Below are positions 43,401 through 54,703 of a stretch of DNA of 64,000 bases, one piece after another. A program made the translations under genes and the position numbers. This DNA is from Trichostrongylus colubriformis (taxonomy: Eukaryota > Nematoda > Chromadorea > Rhabditida > Trichostrongylidae): NCBI GenBank assembly GCA_963978905.1, contig OZ022261.1, positions 26,595,686-26,659,685 on the forward strand, given 5' to 3'. The stretch's first letter is position 1; each line of letters opens with the position of its first letter. The notes under the pieces were generated by a model. It was not told the origin of the DNA and did not search any database. It worked only from the letters and a program-made list of their open reading frames with translations.

Positions 43401-46201
43401 GGGTCCTCTCTCAAAATAACTGACTGAAAGTACTGCTCTGGTATACTAAAAAGTATTCCTGAGAAAGCCGTCGATGGATAATCTTGCTCTGTGCTGTTAC
43501 CTAGTACAATGTGTGAATATCGATCTACAGCATTTTTTTCTCCGAGACCGTTCTCCTTCAAAAATACAGAAAAATCGGTAGCGTGAAGTGTATTTATTGA
43601 AGGATTTTGCCACTCAAAGATACGACCCCCCCTCTTACTCTTTTTTCAGCACGACATATAATCATATCGTGAGGATTCCTTAACCCATGCTTGATCCTGC
43701 CCAAATTTCACCTGCACTTAGAAAGCTATTGTTACGTTTTTGATGTTTCAATGTTTTATAGGCAGTTTGAAATTACTTCAAGCAATTTCCATTTTCAGAT
43801 TGCACTGATACGAAATTGCATCACGCCATTTGTTCTGCTCATGCTGAGTTTTCACTCATCAAAAAACGATTCCGACGCAATTGTACTGCCATCTGGTCAT
43901 ACATTAACGTCGGATATGTCATTATTCACTTCGGTCCTTGATGACGACAAACGACATCTTCTTATAATCGCCAAATGCGAGTGAGTCAAGTTTTCTGACT
44001 TTTGACCTGATCTCTGGTCAGGCGTATGCGTCGGCGGCGGCGGCGCCGGTGATGATGGCGCCGACGTTGCTGGCGCCGGTTGTAGTGGGGGGTGGCGGGC
44101 GGTGGTGCGCTGGTTTTGCGTACGTCTCATCACTGATCTCTGTGCATCTCAGCACGTCAGTGTACAGATGCACTCGCTGATCGTCGTACGACCGATTAGG
44201 CACGTTTGCGCTATAGTTTTCGTTCAGTGGTCTCCTGAAAAGATCGACATCTTTTGTAAAACGCTCTCAATTTGTCCACCCCTCCCCACTTCTTGAGGAG
44301 TAATCTCAAAAATTGAATCCCGAACCGGGCATTGCACGAGTTCAATTAAAAGTGCTAGCCGAGAGATAGAGGGTGTAGACAAGGGGACAAGACGGTGATG
44401 TCACTGGCCGGTTGGTCAGCAGCGTATTTGCATTGACGTCTGAAGAGCGCGATTTGTCGCCAACGCCCGGCCGTTGGTCAATGTTCAATATCGTCGCCCG
44501 ATCGTTCGAGTGAATAACCAAACGCGACGATCAGCGATCGTGGTCGTTGGTGGCCTCAACTTTGCATGAACCGGTTATCGCGCCGTGTCCCGAAACGGAT
44601 ACCATCAGCACGGTTTCTTTGGCGTCGACGAGGTCGCAGACATCCCGGCGACCGACGGTCAATCCGTCCCACTCGATGTTAGCGAACGACTATGAATCGG
44701 CTGCTGCTGCTTGCTGCTACATCGAAATCTGGTCCGGGGACTGCTTTCGTACATCGAGCTGTTGGATCCGAGTCTCATTGATGCGCTTTGCAGGAAGCCG
44801 CGGGAAAAGTGAGATAGCGCAGCGGAAGGTGAGAGAACCCGGCAGAGACGCCCTCGAATGGACCAAAGATCAGCGCGCACTTTAAGCAGCAGCACGCGCT
44901 TAATGATTAACGTTCCCCTTGATGTGTCGTCGCGCGCGGCCATCGCGGCCATGGATTCCCCGCAGCTTCATTGAGTGCTTCCCGTAGGGGAGTCATCACA
45001 TATGCCGAGATATCTATGATGTGATATATTATTCAACTTATTCAATAGCCTTTGCGAGCTGCTTCGTACTGATATGAAAGGGTTCACGGCCACGTAAGAG
45101 GTACACGAGTTCTAGGGTTATTTCATTTTCTTAAAACGAAATAATCCTCAAGTAATGTCATGGGCTAGAAGCCATGCTGTAGCGCACAAGTTGGGCTAAA
45201 GTCTCCATTTCATCTTTCATTCGACCTGAGCGAATCAGATAGCGTGGAGAAAATTCGAAACATTTTGCATGCACTGGCGAGGCTGTGCCTCTATCCCCTG
45301 TATAGTGTGATATTCTGTTAAATCAAGTACATTTTTCAGGAGTGTACGCCGTGCATTGGTCGACCAAGTTATGCATCAACTACGAAAGTTGCACGTTACC
45401 GAAACAGAACTGTCAGCCTTAAAGGCAATTATGGCGCTGGATCCCAATGTAAAAGGCCTATCGATGAAATCGTCTGGGCATCTACTTGGTTGGTTTATTA
45501 GTACGCATACGAATGAAACAACAATACAAATCAATAATTGAGCTTTGTAGCCATGAATAATATGTTTAGTGGGCCGTGAATCTGTCCAAAATGCTCTGTT
45601 TTCACATTTGATGGTACGATATCCTGCCTCAGAAGCAACTGCTCGTTTCGGTCATCTATTACTACTGATCGCGTCGGTTACGGTCAGTTACCGTATCTTT
45701 GCAGCAGTTTGGAGTTTCTGTGGCGTTTTTTCTTGGTTCAACTCGACGACGAGAAGGTCATGCTCTCGTCGTCGCCGCCGTTCGATCGCTGTTACTTCCT
45801 TCCGATCAGCATACCATTCTTCAGGCGCGCGCAGGCGTCTTTCAAAATAGTCTGGCGGGAGTTTTCGCTTGCAAACGCGGAACTGGTGGTCACCTCGGGT
45901 TGCTAAGCCGCATGAATGATATGAGGAGGGGAGACGGTATTTGCGACGATCGTCAGTCTTCTTCTATGTCATCGCGCAGCGCTTATTTATCCAATCAGGC
46001 ACGAAATCAATTGAGAAAGCTTCGAAGAAAATCGGTTTTGACTACTAAATTTGATACCATCTGTAATTTCTTACAATACCACTCAATACGCACTTGTTTC
46101 AGAAAGTTGCGTCAACGTTAACCAGCTTGTTACAATTCAGTAAGGACATCTCGCTCAAAGTTGATCCATTACTGGATGAGTTACTATTGAAAGAGTTCTA
46201 A
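37452..46201 (+). CDS. HNF4-like nuclear hormone receptor, 468 aa, 11 exons
   Basis: Exons: 37452-37612, 39152-39233, 39295-39352, 40525-40590, 41149-41294, 41370-41588, 41965-42096, 43799-43980, 45340-45488, 45570-45682, 46103-46201 (TAA). All phases join to 468 codons. The DNA-binding domain starts at residue 54, its first Cys codon split by intron 1: C54, C57, C71, C74 then C90, C96, C106, C109. The P-box reads CFGCKG, and the extension reads [12 protein letters not shown], typical of HNF4-related receptors. Residues 172-244 form an Asp/Ser/Pro-rich hinge. The ligand-binding domain follows from about 245, with DPNVKGLS and [10 protein letters not shown] matching HNF4 helices 8-10, and ends [12 protein letters not shown] as AF-2. 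The protein is a nuclear transcription factor that probably binds direct-repeat elements; the ligand is unknown. The acceptor before 39295 is AAAG, not TTTCAG. Nematodes carry many HNF4-derived paralogues, so I give no symbol. Confidence 0.93.
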
Positions 46202-46241
46202 GTCAGTCAATCGTTAGACTGGACCATACCTTATCTATTAA

Positions 46242-46247
46242 AATAAA
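46242..46247 (+). promoter_or_regulatory. Polyadenylation signal of the nuclear receptor gene
   Basis: A canonical AATAAA lies 41 bases after the receptor stop codon in an A/T-rich stretch. This gives a very short 3' UTR, usual in nematodes. It fits the receptor ending here, with nothing coding between. Confidence 0.65.
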
Positions 46248-47797
46248 TCTATCGGAATTTGGAATGCAATCAGTCAGATGTTCTATTGTGCTCTTCGGTT
46301 GCGGGTCATTCACACACATACAATGATACGCGATTTAGTTGTTTTTTAAATTGTGTATTGTGCTTGTTTGTTACACATTATGATCTTTCACTACTCATAG
46401 TTATCTTTTTCCTCGGTCTCCCCTTCCTCGCCACCCCTACTCGGGTGCATGGCGTTAGGTCTTAAATTCGCATTGCGACATGCGACGCCTTACAGTTCTC
46501 GCCAGTTCGGGCAAACTGCGGCGGGCCGCACGTCATCATGTGGATTTTGATCCAAATCTGCAGTCCCTACATTGTTTGACGTTACATTGACATTGCCACG
46601 ATGACTTATGTGCAGTACAGATGATAGTAGATATTTGTGATAATTTTTGTCATTCATTTATTCATTGTTCTTTGTGGTGTAGATGCTCGTTCTTGCTCAG
46701 CTTTTCCAGTTCGGTTTATGTCGCTGTTATCCTCTCATAGACACACTTTCACCGACTAAGGGTAGATCTATGTCTTCTCGTTCATCCCATGATTGTTTGA
46801 CTTTTTTTTTTTGTTTCTTCTATCCATCCCATGAAACATGTCGCTAACGCGTCGCGTACGTTTCATTGTCAGTGTTTGTGTGCATGCTGTCATCTTCAAT
46901 GTTCCGCCCGTTTCCCTTACTCACGGCCGATCATCAGTTCCCGTTCTTTCACCCGTTCATTCTGGGATTTTGCCTATTTCGCATTATATGTGTGTTCTTT
47001 TTAAATTCATGCCGTCAATACGTACATATACGTATACGTAAATGTATGTAAATATCATTTTCATTGCTAGCTATATGTCATTTTCCTGTCATACATTCTT
47101 TCCAATAGGTGGTATAACCGTCCTTGCTGCGCGTGAGCACATTGCTCTCAAACCCTGTGTCATTTTTGTGCTTTGATCAGTCATTTGAAAGTATTCGGGA
47201 ATTTGTGATATGAAATTTTATATAATGAAGTGTTCTGAACATTGCAGGTATACTTCCCATGCCAACTGCAGCAACTTTTCGTAGCTTTTTTTTGCGCTGG
47301 TGCGCTTCGCGGTCTAGTGAATGGTCGATTCTGCCTGTCACTGACCATGCACACACAGTTCATGCGTGCCCTGGCTCTCAATAGACTGTCGCCAACATTC
47401 GTTTTAGTCGATCCCAGACGGGGAAATTTGTGATAGTATGGGGTTGTCACGATACATGGAGGCGTAGTGGTCCTGGGCAGACTTGTCAAAATGGGAAATT
47501 CATATGTTAGAAAAGATTTATTGACATGGCTGTCTTTCGCGGATAGTCCTGGTATCCTTAGGATTTATGGTTCTTATACTATGATAAAACTCTCAGGTTC
47601 TGGTGCTGTTCAGAGTACTGGCGAAATAGGGAATAAAAGGTGTGAGTTTCATGCTAGAAATACGGTGATCGGATGTTGGATTAGGAGAGGCCCCATAGTA
47701 GCGAAGGATAGTGCTACATCCTGGAAGCTGAAAAGGTACTGTTAAAAGCTTTATTACTAAGTACCATATAATTCTGTCATTTCCCTTTCGATATCCT

Positions 47798-47950
47798 ATG
47801 AAAGCATTTTTCATGGTATCTGCTTTGAGAGAACACCTCTCAGCTGCAAAAGAGACATTGACCGCGCTCGAAACCGTCGTAAAACGGTTTCATGAAATGG
47901 AAACAAATGACATTAGAGATGTTTATGGAAGGTTGAGGCATATGCAGTAG
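47798..47950 (+). CDS. Small ORF or terminal exon, 50 aa, helical
   Basis: An ATG-to-TAG frame encodes 50 residues. Its core (LREHLSAAKETLTALETVVKR, shown only in part: SALREHLSAAKETLTALE) is rich in Ala, Glu, Leu and Lys with heptad-like spacing, so an amphipathic helix is likely. This composition is unlike the surrounding non-coding DNA. It could be a small gene or the last exon of a gene; a possible acceptor CTATGAAAG ends at 47804. I recognise no family. It lies 1.6 kb after the nuclear receptor and just before a TIR repeat. Confidence 0.25.
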   Translation: MKAFFMVSALREHLSAAKETLTALETVVKRFHEMETNDIRDVYGRLRHMQ

Positions 47951-47992
47951 GTGTGAAGAATATCATTTGCTCAACAGTGAGATGTAGTTGGG

Positions 47993-48142
47993 TGTGCGAC
48001 AGGACACTCGAATTGGATAGTGCGAATGGCAGGCAGTCGCGTCTCTCAGCACGTCTAATTCACGGCAGGAGCACCGGGATTTTGTCGCACGCGGTGAGGT
48101 ATTTCGCGTGACGGGTGGCCCAAATTTAGTGTCCTGCCGCAC
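47993..48142. mobile_element. MITE with GTGCGACAGGACACT ends
   Basis: The left end GTGCGACAGGACACTCGAAT is matched inverted by the right end ATTTAGTGTCCTGCCGCAC, enclosing 150 bp of CpG-rich DNA. Single ends of the same family occur at 63927 (GTGCGACAGGAGACTCGAAT) and, weakly, at 17517 and 10233. Confidence 0.8.
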
Positions 48143-48559
48143 ATCCACTCGTAGTATAACCTCAACGTTCGACATCACTGACATGGACCTATTGTGTACG
48201 ATATCTAACTGTTACTAGGGTATCGGCATGTCATCTACGGTATCTAACTGCCAGTACGGTATCAAGGAGAAGTACGACATAAATAGCGCTTTGCGCGAAT
48301 ACGCATTGCATTTCCGGTTTCACGTATATCGTCTGAGAATGCACTGATCAGTTTCCCTGATTGACAGCTGTATTGATGCTGAGAAATGTTCTGTACATAG
48401 AACGATCGACTTCTTGTTGCAGGGCCCATTAATAAATCCTTCCAGGATCACATGGGTGCTATCGTTGGTAGTTCTGTGAAGTCACTAAAAATTTATTTAG
48501 TTATTGATGGACATCCCGTGACGCATGTGATAAAGACGCTCAAACAAAATGGAGTATTG

Positions 48560-48890
48560 AGAACCCCTGCGACGCCCCACCCAGTTGGACCCAGACTTTG
48601 AGGAGCTGTATCTCGGCCGGATGCACATTTTTTCGCGTGAAACTTTGCATGCGGTCCACGTTAGGCACATACAACATTAACATATGCGTAACAGAAAACT
48701 CATTTTTCGTGGACGATTCCTTTAACTTGGCCCATGTGTGCTCTTTACCTCTTGTCCCCTGCCCTACCCATACCACACTTGTCCCCATCTCCACGAGTCG
48801 TTTTTCATATTATACCTAATTTCGTGACAGACGGACGGAGGGACGGACGTACACACAGACGAAGCGTTTTATATATAGTAGGAATTGTTC
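48560..48890 (+). repeat. Dispersed repeat ending ACGGACGG...GAAGCGTTTT (copy 2)
   Basis: GACAGACGGACGGAGGGACG, ACGAAGCGTTTTATATATAG and CCTGCCCTACCCATACCACA match 18640-18860. This copy extends further upstream (AGCTGTATCTCGGCCGGATG). Confidence 0.75.
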
Positions 48891-49689
48891 ACATCTTCAA
48901 GTACACTCAAAAATCGCCGTAAGGCCGAAAGCAATATCATTAGACATAAAGCACGCCATCAAAGGATGAAGGAGACAAAGGCAAAACGGAAGATAACTCA
49001 AAACAACAAATATTAAAAGAGATGGACGGGCTGACGGGAGGATCATGTCGGAGCCAGACGGATTTGCTACGCCACAGTCACGTGATAGTGCACAAAAGGT
49101 TGTTTTCCTCGTGGGTAGATAGATGTAAGAGACCCACGCGTGGTCCTAGTCCCCGGTTTGGAACGCTAGAGACGAACTGGGGCTTGCAAGCAGTTTAACC
49201 CCTTACTCAAGAATTAGATTGAGACCCAAGACAACAGACAAACCGGGTGGGACCTCGAGCGAGGGCTTCATCGGATCCGGAGCTCCTTGAACAACTGGAG
49301 CACGTGACACAAGTCCACGATCATCAGTGCCTACGTAATGTGCGAAATGCACTTCCAAATTAAAAGAGCTCTTCCTCACCATCCGCATGACTCCTTACGA
49401 CTTGGGAAATTCGGAAAATTGCGAAGAAGTTATGCTATAGTAATTTTATACGCCATTTTGTTCACTAGAAATGTTTGTATAGTTTATGACCACGAAGAAC
49501 AACTGTTCTTCATCAAGTAGAAATATACTCAGCCCTGAATATTGAAATTAATGTTGACGAAGGGATACTTCACAAGAGCATGGGTTAATTTTTCAATGTT
49601 ACTTGTGCTAGCAAAAGAAAAATTTATGAGTGGTATCTCTGAAAAATTGACTTGCTGTTGTTACGAGGTATACGGCAGCAAATAAGCCA

Positions 49690-49860
49690 TGGCCATGGCT
49701 CTACGTGACCAGGGCGTGTGCGTTACGCCAGAATTTGCGCCGCGGCGTGAGAAGTGCGCGCCGCGTGCGAGCTGATGTAGTCGGGTCCTGAAGCGATTAC
49801 ATGGCGACTCCATACGGCGTGCCTAGTTCGAACGCGTCACGTCGCAAGCCGTCGAAAAAA
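49690..49860. repeat. GC-rich dispersed repeat with GGGTCCTGAAGCGATTAC
   Basis: The core GGGTCCTGAAGCGATTACAT is followed by GCGTGCCTAGTTCGAACGCG. It is shared in part with 21840-21950 and 4490-4540. CpG-rich with no ORF of note. Confidence 0.55.
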
Positions 49861-51877
49861 ATCAAAAGCTCTCGCGTATGGGTACACATCCGCAAATCTA
49901 CCGTGGATACGTCTGCAACCTTATCATGAAAGAGGGTGTAGAGGTAGTCATGACTAGAAGAGCATGAGTTCGCTGAACTTTGGCCGAAAGTGATTTTGTA
50001 TGGTATGCTTTGTGATCTGAAAAGGATCTGGATCTTTTTGGAACCGTCATTCACTTTCATAAAAAAAATATTTTTTTTTGCAAGATCGAAAGCTGTTCAA
50101 ATAAAATTCGAAAAAACACTCGTGTTATCCTGGAGTCCTACAAGATTTATAGCTTACTAATATTTACCGTTTTTCTGTGATAAACGGATTTGCATACGGC
50201 AGCGTATCGTTGACCCAGAATAGCATGTGACGCGCAGGAGCTAGGGTGCCGTGTGTAATTGCATCGTAAGCGAGAGCAGTGTTTTCCGCCTGAATTAATT
50301 GGCCACTGCGGTGCGCTGAGTCTATTGACAGGTTCCAGCTGAAGGTGCTTCTAAGAAAATCGCAGATTTGAAGAAAACATGCTCAGAGGGCGAAAACCAA
50401 GGCTAAGCACAATGCGGTATTGGCTTAGAGTACTCAATGACGCGCACGCACCAACTCGTTCTGCCACGTCGCTTCGCATGCCGTGCTGCCACCTTTTCTC
50501 CTAACGAAGAATGCGCTACATGTATCTTCCTCCATTCATGTAGAGTGACAGGCTGTGTGGGAGCTATCAGACATTTTTCCTTGCAGTATTTAGCTATTGT
50601 GAACGACTTTCTTTTCCTTACCGCTCTCAGCCCTAAAATATTTATGGAACGAGTAGTTCAATAGCCGATAATGTAATCGCAGTGAGAAGCAATTATGTTC
50701 GATCAAATGATCAGTCGGCGGCATGTCTACAAAGGCCGACGAAAGAATCTCGTTTCAGACTGATGAGTGGCTGCGCGTGTTCCTTTGATAGACAGCGTTA
50801 AACTTCCTGGTTGTTGAAGTCTACTGGACTCGGAACCACTTTATGGGTCAGTCATGAGTCTCTTCATTTGGAACGCAATTGGCCGATTTCGTTTTAGTCT
50901 AGAGTCCATCGTAGACTGCGTCTGCTCGTAACTACTTTGTATGCCTTTAATAAATGAATCCCGCGCAAATCGGAAAGAAAACGAACAAGGGACCGTACTC
51001 TGCTCACGATCACATGACCCTCGATTCTTGCTAGAAGCCCAACTTGGATCGAAAAACAAACGGCCAGAAATCTTGGACAAGCTGAACTTACTTATTCAAA
51101 CATCAAATCCTTTATGTGTGCAGATTTTTGTCACATGTATGCAACATTTAATTGGTATCCATTTCCTTTAACTGTTTCTAGAAGTGCCACAAACGTTGGG
51201 ATAGTATGCTTTTCAAAAGGTAAATTTGATTTACCCATTGCATCGCGTGCTCCATGTGGATTCAGCAGTACACTGTGAAATCTCATTCAGAATTTCATGC
51301 GAAAGCGCGAAATACGGAGAAAAATGAACCGCATCTCAATATGCACTAGGGACACCTAGAGGTTTCGACACTGAACCCTCACCAAGCCTACTCACGACCG
51401 TCGCGGATACTCGGCGCTTTCGGGGTGTACTGCATGCATATGCAGACTGACGTAGCTGCAAAGTCTGTTCCAAGCACAACAAACCAACCACATTTACAAG
51501 TTTTCGCTAATACCCCTACAATATGTGTACTATTATGCTACACATATAGTACGGGTATCTATTATCGTAAAATATTAGGTTATAAGGAAAGTTCTGGCCG
51601 GTTTTTCGCATTCACAAGATTAATTCAAATCTCAGAGCGCGTCAACATGAATCAGCTTACTTATTGTGCTCCTTAGATAGACAAAAAGTTGCTCTTTCTG
51701 AGTATATGTTTTATTTGGAATGCCACAAGGTTTTCGAATTACTAGGAAAATTTTAAAGTACTGCGAAAAGGGCACTTTTAAGACGACTTCACTTCAAGGG
51801 TTCTTGCTCAGTCGAGTCCCAGCGAAGGCCAGAGCAGCTATGCGCAAGGGTATTTTCCACAAATCCTCTTCCAGTAA

Positions 51878-52010
51878 TTGAAGCAGTTGTAGGCTGAAGT
51901 CCTCACTCGTCCATCATATTCACTAGATCTCGCGCTAACTCAGCCCTGTTTTCCCAAACATCTGGACAGCTTCTTCAGCAGCAGTGTGTTCCGAAAGAAA
52001 CTTTCCTTAC
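51878..52010 (+). pseudogene. Mariner transposase fragment
   Basis: The frame reads VLTRPSYSLDLALTQPCFPK and on to FFSSSVFRK. This is a decayed form of the mariner catalytic-core segment (HPPYSPDLAPSDYHLF) that precedes the third acidic residue. Only this short segment remains. Confidence 0.65.
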
Positions 52011-53734
52011 AACCTAATAGTACCAAAATAGAAAAGATGTAGAGGTTCACACTACGGTTACGCTTCGAATGGTGTATTATTTAGTGAGGTGGGCCTATGT
52101 GTGTGCTGTAGATGAAGAGTTCAAGGGTTCGAATTCCAACAATTACAATTTCAGAGCTTTCGCTGTCTTGAGCTCAAATGTGTGTGCACAATCAAAACGA
52201 CGGTGACAGCCAGGCTCACCAAACCGATTCCATTTACAAGTTTTCGGTGACACCCTACTGGAAGGGTCTAGAAACCTTGCAGAGGTTCATACTACGGTAA
52301 TGTACGCACGCATCAGATGATGTGCTGGTTACTGGTGAAGGGCATCGTGTCGCGTCGTGGTACAGTAGATGGAGTTTATGGTCCGATTCAGGGCGCTCAC
52401 AGTTCCTCCGTTTTTTGAGCTACACCTTCTCGCGCTCAAATGCGGGTGCATATGCAGAATGACTGCAACATCCGTTCGAGCGCACCACGAAACCGAGCCT
52501 GCTGGAACGTTTTCTTTGCATCTACTTGTGCGCCAAGTGCACTTTTACACTTACAATTGTGGTTGAAAGTTACAGCAGCAGATCTGCTCTCCCGCTGCCT
52601 ACGTAACGATCAAGGTCGTTTCTTAAAGGTGAGGCGGAAATGAATGAACTTTGCCCGTTGCGCTGTGTTCAAGTGATAAGGCCGCGACGGAAACTACGAT
52701 CCACAAGATCAATGTGCACTCATTAGGACGAAAAGAACGCCGGCGCACATCAAGGCGTCCACTTACTTGTGATCTTGGGTTACACAATAAATCCATCAGC
52801 GTTCTTCAATAAGAATTCGGGAGCTTACTGAAAGGTGTAGTTCTTTCTTGCCATACAATTTCGGAATGACTGTCTTATGAGGAATACTTTGTAGACGATG
52901 AACTTGCGTGATTTAGACCTGTACCCATAACATAAGGCCTCAGGACGGCCGGTGCCGTTAAAGGCGTTTAATGTTGAGAATAAACCAGCCTTTGATCGCT
53001 TTGATCCAATGGTCAGCGTAAAACCACATGACGCGCCAACTCATATGATCTTTGATTTCCCTTCAAACACTGCAGTGTACCCGATCGTTGAACGAGCACG
53101 GTTACTTTGCATAAATCACAATACGGGGTGACAATAGGCTGGTGCCGATAAGGTGACAGACATTGACGCAAGAGCTGGACTTGATGGCATGGCGGAACCA
53201 GCAAGAATTGAACTGCGACGTGGGGACTACACGTGATTGGCGCATGATAAGCGCATAAGATCAAAGAATTATTTCACGTAAATTACAAATTCACCATGTA
53301 ATAGGATGATATACCACTACAGTTGCTGAGCGTGTCAGATCCAGCTCAAGCGTCAAATAAAATATTGTTCCGTTAGTGCATTCAGTATTCAAGACCAAAC
53401 GGCTGACGTCTTAGTATAACCAATCTCTTGTGCTTTTTACTTTTACACTGTGTCTCTTTGTTGATTGCAAGCATTTATATGATTCAACTCCATCTCCGCC
53501 TAAACTGGGTCTGAAGCGCCGAATGGCAATAAGTCTTCTTATGGTATATCATCCTTGCAAATTCTGAATAAACGATCTCACTTATCAGGGATTTCTGTGG
53601 TGTACGCCATCGCGGTCCACTATACGCAGATCAGATTCTCCGGTGTCACAGGGCTGTCTTCAACGTCGTTAACAGTCACGTTACAGTCTGTTTAGCATTA
53701 AAATGGCGATGTTGTAGTGGCAAGTTGCGCTACT

Positions 53735-53880
53735 TTCACGGCATGGTGCAGGGATCATGTCTCCGACCATGCCACTTAAGCCTTCCATCCGTCAGGGGTC
53801 ATAGAATTGGTGCGTGACCCAAGAAGCATAGAATGGCACACTTGTTCATCCGCTGGCTCCGCTAGTCATTGTATTGGCCC
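53735..53880 (+). repeat. SINE-like repeat, copy 2 (degraded)
   Basis: CATGCCACTTAAGCCTTCCA, TCAGGGGTCATAGAATTGGT and TAGTCATTGTATTGGCCCC follow the same order as in the copy at 26000-26210. The 5' tRNA-like part is lost or diverged. Confidence 0.55.
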
Positions 53881-54703
53881 CGTCGCATTCAAATCTACTC
53901 CTATTCTGACAAGGTAAAACACGCGAGAGAGGAGGTAGAACACGTGAAGTTACTGCAAAAGGAGTTGTCCAAACACCAAGTGACTCTCCTTTATTCTAAA
54001 ATTCTGTTAGGGGTAGAGAGCGGGGCACACAATGGAAAATGTCACCACCAGAAAGCTGATGATCCTTATTTTGTTTTGCTTTCTTTATGGATGAGATGCT
54101 CTCGATATTGTTCTTTGTATACATTATCATATCAGGAATCAACTAATAAAATTATTAATCACTTTGTTATTCACATCAATGAGCACTGCGTTAACACTGA
54201 ACGGTGACTGATAGTTATGTTATAAATTACACAAATTTACAATAATCAAAAGGTCGCTTTTGCAGGCGTATTCACTTAAAGTTTTTTCAGCAACAATGAA
54301 CATCAGTAACGAGTTATTATTATTAAATTTGTGAACGTACTGTGAATGTACTACGAAATCATCGGGACAGATACTTCACATTGCAGTTTCTCGGGCGCGC
54401 TAAGAGCGCCTAACCAGGTCAAGCCACGCGAAGGGGAGGCACCGCGCTCGCTAGTTGCGCCCACCTACAAAATTTCGGGATCAACGAAGCGCTAGGTACG
54501 CGCAGCAACGCAATTCGTGGCGCGGTGACCTAGTTAGACTGTCCTGACGCACATACGCAGTTTTCTCTTGGTCAGCAAATGATCTATCTAATACCCTTAA
54601 TTTCCCGTGTTGAAAATTGTTATGGTATGGCATAGAATGGGAGCTGTTACACAACGGCAATAGAGGGTTGATACAAAACTATACTTACAAGTATGAATGA
54701 CAC

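Noticed and set aside
45699..46121. 140-codon plus-strand frame
   Set aside because: It lies across the last intron of the nuclear receptor and in a different frame from the receptor's exons.
53869..54207. 112-codon frame with a coiled-coil-like segment
   Set aside because: It starts within the SINE-like repeat, has no upstream exon or start context and falls into low-complexity A/T-rich DNA.
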